From positions 1 to 36,757 of the forward strand of contig CACNQE010000015.1 of assembly GCA_902622515.1 (NCBI GenBank): a stretch of DNA of 36,757 nucleotides, read 5' to 3'. This DNA comes from an uncultured SAR116 cluster alpha proteobacterium. GTDB lineage: Bacteria > Pseudomonadota > Alphaproteobacteria > Puniceispirillales > Puniceispirillaceae. The notes below the pieces were generated by a model, which saw only the letters and a program-made list of their open reading frames with translations, made no database searches and was not told the DNA's origin. Both the position numbers and the translations under genes were made by a program. Shown here piece after piece: positions 29,797 to 36,757 of this stretch. The stretch's first letter is position 1. Each line of letters starts with the position of its first letter.

Positions 29797-30672
29797 ATGT
29801 TTTTTGATATTTGGACAATCATAAATCCAGTTTTAAGAACGTTAGTCTATATAACCGTTCTAACGACTATAGGCACTGTTCTTTTTCAATTTCATTTCAA
29901 TAATTTTTTTGACAAAGAACTTTATAACTATTGTAGGGCTCTTATAAAAAAAATGTCTGTATTTGGTTTATTTACCAGTCTAGTTGTTTTCTTGTCAGTG
30001 GCTGGAAATTTGGGCGGTGACCTGTACAGTACAACTGATTTGTCCTTGTTAATGTTAGCTTTTGAGACTTTATCAGGAAAATCTGCCATTTTATTGTTTG
30101 TAGGCTTTTTCGTTATAATCATCTCCATCTTCATCAACGGTACTTTTTCAAGCTTAACTAAATTTCTAGGTATTATTTTAATTCTTTGGTCTTTTATTAT
30201 AGTTGGTCACTCAACTTTAAAGGGACTTTCGACACAGACCCTAATCTTAATACATATATTTTGTATTTCATTTTGGTTAGGTTCATTTCTACCACTTCGA
30301 TTTATGTGTATGAATAAAAACTCAAAAAATTTAAGTGTGATTTCTGAAAAGTTTGGCGATTATGCAATCTTTTATATTAGCAGCTTATTAGTAACTGGAC
30401 TTATTTTTTCATATATATTGGTAGGCGGGATTGATGCCTTAATATCAACGAGTTACGGAATTTTTTTAATGGTCAAATTATTTTCTGTGTCGACCATATT
30501 ATTTTTGGGTGCTTTAAATAAATTCAGATTAGTCCCTCACCTGAGAATAGACTATGATAAGGGAACTGCGAGACTTAAAAACTCAATTCAAGTTGAAATT
30601 ATGATTGCCTTGATCATTTTATTGTTGACTAGTATTCTTACAACTTCTCTTACAACTCCTATGGGAGTATAG
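29797..30672 (+). CDS. copD: CopD-family copper membrane protein, second copy
   Basis: 291 residues with eight membrane helices. It is the clear paralogue of the copD at 17677-18546: both share SVAGNLGGD or SIAGNLGGE, the WLGSFLPL helix, LGALNKF and the terminal SILTTSLTTPMG. Identity is moderate, so the duplication is old or the copies came from different sources. It is coupled to copC. Together they form a minimal copper transport unit lacking oxidase or efflux genes. Confidence 0.9.
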   Translation: MFFDIWTIINPVLRTLVYITVLTTIGTVLFQFHFNNFFDKELYNYCRALIKKMSVFGLFTSLVVFLSVAGNLGGDLYSTTDLSLLMLAFETLSGKSAILLFVGFFVIIISIFINGTFSSLTKFLGIILILWSFIIVGHSTLKGLSTQTLILIHIFCISFWLGSFLPLRFMCMNKNSKNLSVISEKFGDYAIFYISSLLVTGLIFSYILVGGIDALISTSYGIFLMVKLFSVSTILFLGALNKFRLVPHLRIDYDKGTARLKNSIQVEIMIALIILLLTSILTTSLTTPMGV

Positions 30673-30935
30673 AAAATAGTTATATAGTTATCATTCTATT
30701 CCGTGGAGTAGTTTTTGCCATATTTTTGGTCATTACAGTTCTGGGTAGACATATGAGAAATTTAAAATAGATGCTAATTTTTAAATTCTTTTCGATTAAT
30801 TCTTGAGTGAAAAATAAAAATGATGCCTTCTTTAGCACTCCCACTTTTTTGGTAAAATTATACTGATCAAGCTATTAATCTTTCATGTAACATTTAAAAC
30901 ATTAAATATAGCCAAGAAATTTAAAAGGAAAATTT

Positions 30936-31676
30936 TTGATTTATTTTCACAAGATACTTCCGCTAATAGTTTCCCCTCTAATATTAATCATTTTTATATT
31001 ATTGCTAAGTATATTTTTGAGAAAGTCTAAGTTAATTTTTTTAGGCATTTTTTTAATTTGCCTTTGTTCTTTAAAGATAACATCCCATTTAATATGGGTT
31101 TCTCTTGAACGCTCAAATCCACCCAAGCAATTAAAAGAAATTGAAAATTATGACGCAGTAGTTGTATTAAGTGGAATGTTGACAACAAATAAAATTCACG
31201 GTGTGGATTTCGTTGAGTGGGGTGACCCAGACAGATTTTTTGCTGGTTTGAGCATCTTAAAGTCCAATAAAGCAGAAAAAATCATCTTTACTAGAGGCCT
31301 TTTACCCTGGTCTAATTCTCCTCCTGAGGGTGAGATACTAAAAAGAAAAGCTATTGAATTAGGAATACCAGAAAAAAAAATAATTCTGACAAAAATAGCA
31401 GCCAACACATTTGAAGAAGCTGAAGCAATTAAGGAATTATTGACCGTGGAAAATATCAATAAAGTTATAATAGTAACTTCAAGTTTTCATATTCCAAGAA
31501 CAGAACTCATATTCCTCAAACAAGGAATTAGCGCCGATTCATTCCCCGTTGATTTTAAAGCCCTCGGTTATGAAATTAATTGGACATTCTTTTTTCCAAG
31601 TGCACATGGTTTTTATGAAACAAGCAAAGGCATAAGAGAATATATCGGGCGACTATATTATTATCTCAAACAATAA
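30936..31676 (+). CDS. YdcF/ElyC/SanA-family membrane protein (DUF218)
   Basis: 246 residues with two N-terminal membrane helices (LPLIVSPLILIIFILLLSIF and KLIFLGIFLICLCSL) and a DUF218 domain: YDAVVVLSGM, DRFFAGLSI, NTFEEAEAIKELL and VIIVTSSFHIPRTELIF. E. coli relatives ElyC and SanA act in envelope integrity and may touch lipid-linked precursors, but the chemistry is unsettled. TTG at 30936 is the start, with AAAAGGAAAA upstream. It is a stand-alone gene; 263 bp of AT-rich non-coding sequence precedes it. Confidence 0.85.
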   Translation: MIYFHKILPLIVSPLILIIFILLLSIFLRKSKLIFLGIFLICLCSLKITSHLIWVSLERSNPPKQLKEIENYDAVVVLSGMLTTNKIHGVDFVEWGDPDRFFAGLSILKSNKAEKIIFTRGLLPWSNSPPEGEILKRKAIELGIPEKKIILTKIAANTFEEAEAIKELLTVENINKVIIVTSSFHIPRTELIFLKQGISADSFPVDFKALGYEINWTFFFPSAHGFYETSKGIREYIGRLYYYLKQ

Positions 31677-31769
31677 AAAAATTTCTATCTTTTCAAACAA
31701 AATTAATGATACCCTAATCTAAAATATAAAATTAATCACAAAAACTTATTTTGTTTTCAGGAGGGGAAA

Positions 31770-31898
31770 ATGGCGAGTTTGGAGCGTAAAAATTTTGAGA
31801 CAGAGGCGGATGAAGTTTCAACACCTAACAATGCTAGAGTTGAAACAGTCAATGTGCTTGGGGCGAAAATCATTAATATTTTTATTTATAATTTGTAA
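31770..31898 (+). pseudogene. N-terminal stub of a small cupin-type gene
   Basis: ATG 31770 follows a near-perfect GGAGGGG and opens a 42-codon frame: MASLERKNFETEADEVSTPN, then ARVETVNVLGAKI. From memory this start resembles that of short cupin-domain proteins (MA.LE.K...PDE.R..), but after about 33 residues it ends in an unrelated hydrophobic tail and stop, with the cupin barrel missing. It is most likely the remnant of a deleted gene; a functional micro-protein is less likely. Confidence 0.45.
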
Positions 31899-31959
31899 CA
31901 AAAACCTGAAAATAATTTAAACCCACCGTGTTTTTTGCATTGTAGGGAGTAAAACATTT

Positions 31960-32940
31960 ATGAAAGCTATTGTACTTGGCTTAAACGGCGTTGAGATAGC
32001 AGACGTTGAAAAACCAACTATAAATGAAACTCAGGTTTTGATTGAAGTCTATTCCTCCACCATAAATCGATCAGACCTTTTAGAAACCCAGGGGCAATCT
32101 TTTGGTCATGTGTCAGGAACACAAAAAATTTTAGGAGCTACTTGTTGCGGAAAAATAGTCGAAATTGGCGAAGGAGTCTCCGGTTTTTCAGTCGGAGATA
32201 AAGTGGTTGCACAAGGTGCAGGCGGATGGGCAGAATATAATGTTGCAGACTATAGACGCGTTTTACCTATACCCTCAAATGAGATGACCTTTGTGCAGGC
32301 AGGAGCATATAATTCTGCTGTTTTAACGATGCATGATGCAATAATAACCAATGGACTTTTTAAAAAAGACCAAACGATTCTCATACAGGGTGCTACTAGC
32401 GGAGTTGGTTTAATGGGGCTTCAGATAGCAAAATTTCTTGGAGCAAAAAAAATATTTGGTAGCACTCGTGATAACAGTAAATTTAATATCCTAAAACAAT
32501 ATCACGCAGATATTTGCATAGATATTTCTGATAAGAATTGGAAAGATACCATTTTAAATGCAACGGAACAAAAGGGGGTTGATTTAGTGGTTGACCAACT
32601 CTCAGGACCCTTTGCGAGCGCTAATTTATCAGTAACAAAAATTGGTGGTAGGATAATAAATGTCGGAAGATTAAGTGGTCAGTCGTCTGAATTTGATTTT
32701 AATAAGCATGCAGAGAGACGTATTACTTTCATTGGAACGACAGGTCGAACGAGAAATATTCAAGAGCACCAAAAAGTAACAAAATCTGCTTTTAATGATT
32801 TGTGGGATGCAATCGCTTCAAAACATCTTCAGATGCCAATAGACTCTCAATTTCAATTCAAGGATATTGATATGGCTCTTCTTAGAATGGCAAAGAATGA
32901 GCATATTGGAAGAATAATGTTAGTATTTAAACAGGAATAA
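31960..32940 (+). CDS. Zinc-free MDR-family NAD(P)H quinone oxidoreductase-like protein
   Basis: 326 residues. The medium-chain dehydrogenase/reductase fold is clear: INRSDLLETQGQ near the N-terminus, GATCCGKIVEIGEGVSGFSV, GDKVVAQGAGGWAEY, and the nucleotide site ILIQGATSGVGLMGLQIAKF. The zinc-ligand pattern of alcohol dehydrogenases is missing, placing it with quinone oxidoreductases such as PIG3 or QorA. It would reduce quinones or enones with NAD(P)H. The start ATG is preceded by TAGGGAG. It stands apart from the neighbouring genes. Confidence 0.88.
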   Translation: MKAIVLGLNGVEIADVEKPTINETQVLIEVYSSTINRSDLLETQGQSFGHVSGTQKILGATCCGKIVEIGEGVSGFSVGDKVVAQGAGGWAEYNVADYRRVLPIPSNEMTFVQAGAYNSAVLTMHDAIITNGLFKKDQTILIQGATSGVGLMGLQIAKFLGAKKIFGSTRDNSKFNILKQYHADICIDISDKNWKDTILNATEQKGVDLVVDQLSGPFASANLSVTKIGGRIINVGRLSGQSSEFDFNKHAERRITFIGTTGRTRNIQEHQKVTKSAFNDLWDAIASKHLQMPIDSQFQFKDIDMALLRMAKNEHIGRIMLVFKQE

Positions 32941-33078
32941 ATATTTAAGAAAATTTTTTATTTCACTTTAATAGTTTAGCTTTTATAAAATACATTCGAT
33001 GAGGGTAGCTATTTGTCAATTAGCTGTTTAAGTTATTGAGTCAAATAAGGAATGTAAATATATAAAGAAGCTAATGAT

Positions 33079-33225
33079 ATGAATAATATTACAAAAATTA
33101 TAATTGCTGGCTCAGTGTGGCTTATCTGGACTCTTATAGCTGAGAAGTCTAACTTATCAGGTTGGAAGTACTGGGCCGGTTTCAGTATAGCTAGTTTGGC
33201 TACTATTGCATTATTCAATGGCTGA
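33079..33225 (+). CDS. Possible small membrane protein (48 residues)
   Basis: The frame reads MNNITKIIIAGSVWLIWTLI, then AEKSNLSGWKYWAGF and SIASLATIALFNG: two membrane segments with a short polar loop containing Trp and Lys. AAAGAAG lies about ten bases upstream. It lies between the MDR gene and a convergent DUF2652 gene with 25 bases to spare. The composition is protein-like for so AT-rich a region. Unrecognised. Confidence 0.45.
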   Translation: MNNITKIIIAGSVWLIWTLIAEKSNLSGWKYWAGFSIASLATIALFNG

Positions 33226-33250
33226 TGAATTGATGCCTATTTTTAAAAGC

Positions 33251-34363
33251 TTATTTCGTTTGAACTTGGGTTAATTCATCTGCAAGTGATGCTATACTGT
33301 CAAGAACGACTGTCATTCCCTCCTGTAATGTATCTCTCACCTTTTTTCTAATAAAGCCCACCAATATTTTACCCAACACACCAGATGTATCTATCTCAGA
33401 AAACCTTGTTTTAACAATACATTTGTCGCCATTTTGAATAAACTCTGTTGTCTCACGCACACATAGACCAAAAGGAAGAACGTGTTTTAATGAAACATAG
33501 CTACCTGTTTTCCAATCTGTTATTTCCATTTTGAAAACTTGGTCTCCATGATGACAATGAAAGGATGTTCCTTCACCTAATTTTGCTGAGTTCTTATTAA
33601 ATATTTCCATCTTGTCTGCATGCATTACCTTTTGTCGCCATTCAGGTTTAGTATAAATAAGAAACGCTAATTGAGCTCCAGCGTTAGCTTCTACAGTAAT
33701 TTCATCAAATAATAATTTATCAAAAGGCTCGATATAGTGCCTTTTTGCCTGGCGATGAATTTTCCAATCTTTACTCAAATCATCAACAACAAAATTAATT
33801 TCTCCTATATGTTCATAATTTTGTGACAATTTATATTTATCATTCTTATAATCAGAAAGAGCCATTGCCTCCAATGCATTGTCTGTGACTAATAGATAGG
33901 GTTCAATATTAGTATTCTCGACAACATCATTTTTCATAAGCCTAAAAAGACTATTCACATCCGAGCCGGCTAACTCCTGCCTACCCTGCAATGACTGATT
34001 AATGTATTTTCCATAATGGATGAATATCTTTAAATCCAATTCTGACATATTTGAGCAGGCACTGCATTTGCAAGAGGTATTAATATTAATTAGTTCTTTT
34101 TTATCCGCAAAAGCGTTATAAACATCTTGAGCGAAATCCAGCATATGTTGTGAATTTAAATATGCATGATCATCGCTATGCCCAAAAATCGCATCTCCCA
34201 TAAATTTTGAAATTTCAACGGATTTCTCAAAGCAAGGAATTATTGCATCAAATAAATCTTTTATAATTCCATTGGCATGCTCGAGCTCTGTATCTGCCAG
34301 AAAACGAGTATATCCAGAAACATCTGCTACAACTAAAAAACCACTTCTTGCTTTTGCGGACAT
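33251..34363 (-). CDS. DUF2652 protein: cyclase-like domain plus SRPBCC-like domain
   Basis: 370 residues. The N-terminal half starts FLVVADVSGYTRFLADTELE, the class-III nucleotide-cyclase-like fold of DUF2652, with KFMGDAIFGH in the position of the second metal motif. The Cys cluster CKCSAC near residue 100 could bind a metal. The C-terminal half (about residues 205-360; QLAFLIYTKPEWRQKVMHAD to VLDSIASLADE) looks like an SRPBCC ligand-binding domain. True cyclase activity is doubtful because base-selecting residues cannot be confirmed. AAGGG precedes the ATG. It is alone on this strand between convergent and tandem neighbours. Confidence 0.82.
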   Translation of the reverse strand: MSAKARSGFLVVADVSGYTRFLADTELEHANGIIKDLFDAIIPCFEKSVEISKFMGDAIFGHSDDHAYLNSQHMLDFAQDVYNAFADKKELININTSCKCSACSNMSELDLKIFIHYGKYINQSLQGRQELAGSDVNSLFRLMKNDVVENTNIEPYLLVTDNALEAMALSDYKNDKYKLSQNYEHIGEINFVVDDLSKDWKIHRQAKRHYIEPFDKLLFDEITVEANAGAQLAFLIYTKPEWRQKVMHADKMEIFNKNSAKLGEGTSFHCHHGDQVFKMEITDWKTGSYVSLKHVLPFGLCVRETTEFIQNGDKCIVKTRFSEIDTSGVLGKILVGFIRKKVRDTLQEGMTVVLDSIASLADELTQVQTK

Positions 34364-34508
34364 CTAATTTTACCCTTATAAAAAAATCTTATTAAATAAT
34401 AACCACGCTAGTTTATTTGTGGTAAATCGACAATACAAATAGCCAATTTTTAAGAATATTGTATTAGTTTGATAAAACACCTCTTCATGTAAATTTTAAA
34501 ATATTTTT

Positions 34509-35663
34509 TTAAAAATATGACTCTAAATCATTTAAATCTGCTGGTATGTCAATTAAGTTCCCGGTTTTTGCAGCAAGGTCAATAGCCAAACATATTGCTA
34601 GATTCTCATGACCCTCCTTTGCTGTAGTATGTGGTGTTTTAGCGCCAGTCATAAGCCTATGGAACCATGAAAATGTCTCTTCCCTTATTGGTCCCCACAT
34701 TTCCGACTGGCTTCTCTGACCAAATGGAATGCTTGTAAGAAAATCAACATTCCTACTCTGATAATTTATAGTTGATACATCTACTTTATCTATTGATTTT
34801 TTTTTGTATCCTGCTGGTTGATATTGATTGCTTGCAAGTATTACATCTTTATGCATGTCATCAATTTCAATTACACCTTCCGTACCAATCAGTCCAATTT
34901 GCATTCCATAAACACCGCCAGGCCAATTTTCTGGAGCTGCCCAGCTGTGGCTTACAGAAAGCAAAATATCATTGTCAAATTCTATGATAGCCATGGTAGT
35001 ATCTTTACTACCTGCATTGCCAAAAACTTTGTCAGTTGACTTCGCAAAGATCTTTTTGGGCTTGCATTCTCCTGCCAGCCATAAACACATATCTAGCATA
35101 TGTGTTCCACTAATTACCATCGGTGTAATATTTGTATGGTCATTCGCCCTCGAAAGCACCATATTTGCTATTGTACGGTTAAGTAATCCTCTGGCTGAAA
35201 TAGATGTTACAGCTCCAATTTGGTTATTTACGAGTTTTTCTTTTACTATTAGAAAGCGCTGTCTAAAACGCTGTGTATAGCCCATGACAGCATCAATATT
35301 ATGGCACATGATTTTATTTAATAATTCTTTTGATTGTTTGAACTCAACTGCCAGAGGCTTTTCAATGAACAACGATAAATTTCTTTCAATAGCAAGTGAA
35401 ACTGGGACAAAATGCGCGGTCTCGTTTGTAGCAATAATCACAGCATTTAGCTCAGAGCGGGATAGCAATTCTGATGCATCATTTGTAACAAAGTCAGCGT
35501 GAATTTCCTCAGCCAATAACTTTGCTAACTCTATATTTACATCACAAACTCCTATCCACTCAACAGCCGGATACATTCTTGCAAATTGAGCTCTAGCTTT
35601 ACCAATATCTCCGCATCCGATTAATGCCAAACCAATACTGGTTCTTATGTTATTGCTAGACAC
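34509..35663 (-). CDS. Gfo/Idh/MocA-family NAD(P)-dependent oxidoreductase
   Basis: 384 residues. A Rossmann start, GLALIGCGDIGKARAQFARM, is followed by VIIATNETAHF, the catalytic LFIEKPLAVE, GYTQRFR, and SGTHMLDMCLWLAG with the conserved His/Asp pair. The C-terminus ENLAICLAIDLAAKTGNLID is usual for sugar-type members. It probably oxidises a sugar, inositol or related cyclic polyol. The start is GTG at 35663, with TGGGGTGA upstream. No sugar transporter or catabolic partner is adjacent, so its substrate cannot be inferred from context. Confidence 0.88.
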   Translation of the reverse strand: MSSNNIRTSIGLALIGCGDIGKARAQFARMYPAVEWIGVCDVNIELAKLLAEEIHADFVTNDASELLSRSELNAVIIATNETAHFVPVSLAIERNLSLFIEKPLAVEFKQSKELLNKIMCHNIDAVMGYTQRFRQRFLIVKEKLVNNQIGAVTSISARGLLNRTIANMVLSRANDHTNITPMVISGTHMLDMCLWLAGECKPKKIFAKSTDKVFGNAGSKDTTMAIIEFDNDILLSVSHSWAAPENWPGGVYGMQIGLIGTEGVIEIDDMHKDVILASNQYQPAGYKKKSIDKVDVSTINYQSRNVDFLTSIPFGQRSQSEMWGPIREETFSWFHRLMTGAKTPHTTAKEGHENLAICLAIDLAAKTGNLIDIPADLNDLESYF

Positions 35664-36020
35664 CTGTCACCCCATTTATTCAATAAAATTATATAGCTAC
35701 ATCACGCTTATCATTAAAACAAATCATAAACTGCAGCTTTTTGAAAATTAAAAAATCACTACATACAAATTTGCGCCCTCATTTTTATTGAATTTTTAAG
35801 AATAGTACCCTAAAAAATATAAGTAATTTTTGCTCTATGACATTTCTTTCAATATAGATTTTTTGAATTTATTCAGTTTTATCAAAATATTGACTGGTTT
35901 ATATATTGGAAAGATGCTTTATCTACAATCTTCAATGACTTAATTTGGTTTTGATAGGTATAATTTTTTTTCTTAGGTACCAACATAGCAAGTCTCAAAG
36001 AGCATAAGGTTAGATAATAT
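35664..36020. other. Intergenic stretch of 357 bp
   Basis: AT-rich sequence between divergent genes. It holds promoters for both directions by position but no repeat, hairpin or gene that I can support. Confidence 0.5.
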
Positions 36021-36757
36021 ATGTCAACTCACAATAATGTACCTCTTGCTATTTCTTTGTTTATTGGAGCTGTAAGTTTGAACGCTATTAAAGATGGTAT
36101 TGCAAAACTATTATCAGCAGAAATCATGCCAATAACAATTTTATCCATCCAATATATGTTTCTTGTCGTTATTTTATCTGTACCTATTGGTCTTTATTTC
36201 GGAAAGAGAGCGCTTATACCACCTAAAATTTGGCTTCAAATATTACGAAGTCTCACTGCCTGCCTAGGCATCGGATTTTATTATTGGTCTGTAAGTTTTA
36301 TACATATAGCTGATGCAATAGCAGTGGTATTTGTCTCTCCTTTGATAGTAACTGCGTTATCACCGTGGTTATTAGGCGAACGTCCTCTCGGTCTCAGACG
36401 CATTATCGCAGTACTTGTTGGTTTTTCAGGTGTAGTTGTAATTTTACAACCTAGTCTGGCAGGTGAAACACCTGGTTATCTTGTTGCGCTGTGTTCAGGG
36501 TTATTTATCTCTTTTTTTTATCTATTGAATCGAAAATTAGCACCAGAAAGTCCACTTATCTGTGGAGTTTTTCATATCTCAATTTGTTCATCATTTTTAC
36601 TTCTACCCCTATTATTCTTCTTCTCGAGTCCGATCAGCTCATCCCAGCTTCCCTATTTATCTTACTTTGCTGTATTCTCTGCACTTGGCCAAATAGGAAT
36701 GATTGCTGCTTTTAGATTAGCAGCTGCTAATATAGTATCTCCCTTTGTTTACTTCCA
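36021..36757 (+). CDS. EamA/DMT-family transporter, cut by the window end
   Basis: ATG 36021 opens a frame that runs to the window edge, 245 codons. The first helix is AISLFIGAVSLNAIKDGIAK; then ACLGIGFYYWSVSFIHIADA, VVFVSPLIVTALSPWLLGER and a second EamA repeat starting near ETPGYLVALCSGLF. This is the RhaT-like subgroup with ten helices, of which about nine are visible. Substrate unknown. AAGGTTAG upstream is a weak ribosome binding site. The C-terminal 40-60 residues lie outside the window. Confidence 0.87.
   Translation, partial: MSTHNNVPLAISLFIGAVSLNAIKDGIAKLLSAEIMPITILSIQYMFLVVILSVPIGLYFGKRALIPPKIWLQILRSLTACLGIGFYYWSVSFIHIADAIAVVFVSPLIVTALSPWLLGERPLGLRRIIAVLVGFSGVVVILQPSLAGETPGYLVALCSGLFISFFYLLNRKLAPESPLICGVFHISICSSFLLLPLLFFFSSPISSSQLPYLSYFAVFSALGQIGMIAAFRLAAANIVSPFVYF

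Noticed and set aside
1-36757. CRISPR array or known anti-phage defence operon
   Set aside because: No regularly spaced repeat array and no cas, restriction, retron or toxin-antitoxin signature was seen on reading both strands.

Overview
The window looks like part of an AT-rich genome of a marine-type alphaproteobacterium. This is inferred from gene families (DUF2652, DUF4396 with cytochrome c, TIGR02466-type oxygenases, CueR-type copper control) and from frequent TTG and GTG starts. No marker gene here allows a precise placement.

Left edge (1-1261): tRNA-Tyr, an rlmB-type 2'-O-methyltransferase and tRNA-Thr(TGT). The 3' end of tRNA-Thr is an integration hot spot. A 14.4-kb integrated element runs from 1248 to 15663. 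It is bounded by a 14-bp direct repeat of the tRNA 3' end and has paired arm-type repeats (TATCCACCT, 12-bp period) just inside both ends. Its P4-type integrase sits at the right end, and an AlpA regulator, a RepB-type primase and a RepA-type ATPase sit at the left. The cargo appears metal-related and visibly richer in G+C: a DUF2796/ABC ATPase/FtsX-like permease operon like the Zur-regulated Zrg system of Vibrio, a DUF3299-like protein, a DUF3604 PHP-like metallohydrolase, a PpiC-like protein, a HupE/UreJ-family protein and two 2-oxoglutarate/Fe(II) oxygenases.

Right of it (15664-23057) is a second, decayed insertion at the same target. It ends in a 45-bp tRNA-Thr remnant beside a truncated, frameshifted integrase fragment. 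It carries a copper operon on the minus strand: CopC-CusF fusion, small exported protein, TolC-type lipoprotein, Tat-exported multicopper oxidase and CopD. A textbook CueR-type promoter with a 19-bp spacer drives it. A flanking gene is duplicated: truncated near 17.2 kb and intact near 23.5 kb. The CueR-type regulator (Ser77, Cys112 and Cys120 conserved) and its divergent target pair (DUF4396 membrane protein, cytochrome c) lie just beyond the scar at 24.1-25.5 kb.

The rest (25.5-36.8 kb) holds a possible sigma-54-driven structured RNA, an adenosine kinase-like sugar kinase, three EamA transporters (the last cut by the window edge), a second copC-copD pair, a YdcF-like protein, a cupin gene stub, a quinone oxidoreductase-like MDR protein, a DUF2652 protein and a Gfo/Idh/MocA oxidoreductase. 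Two layers of tRNA-Thr insertion, one intact and one decayed, have built a metal-handling region: probable zinc acquisition plus copper detoxification.
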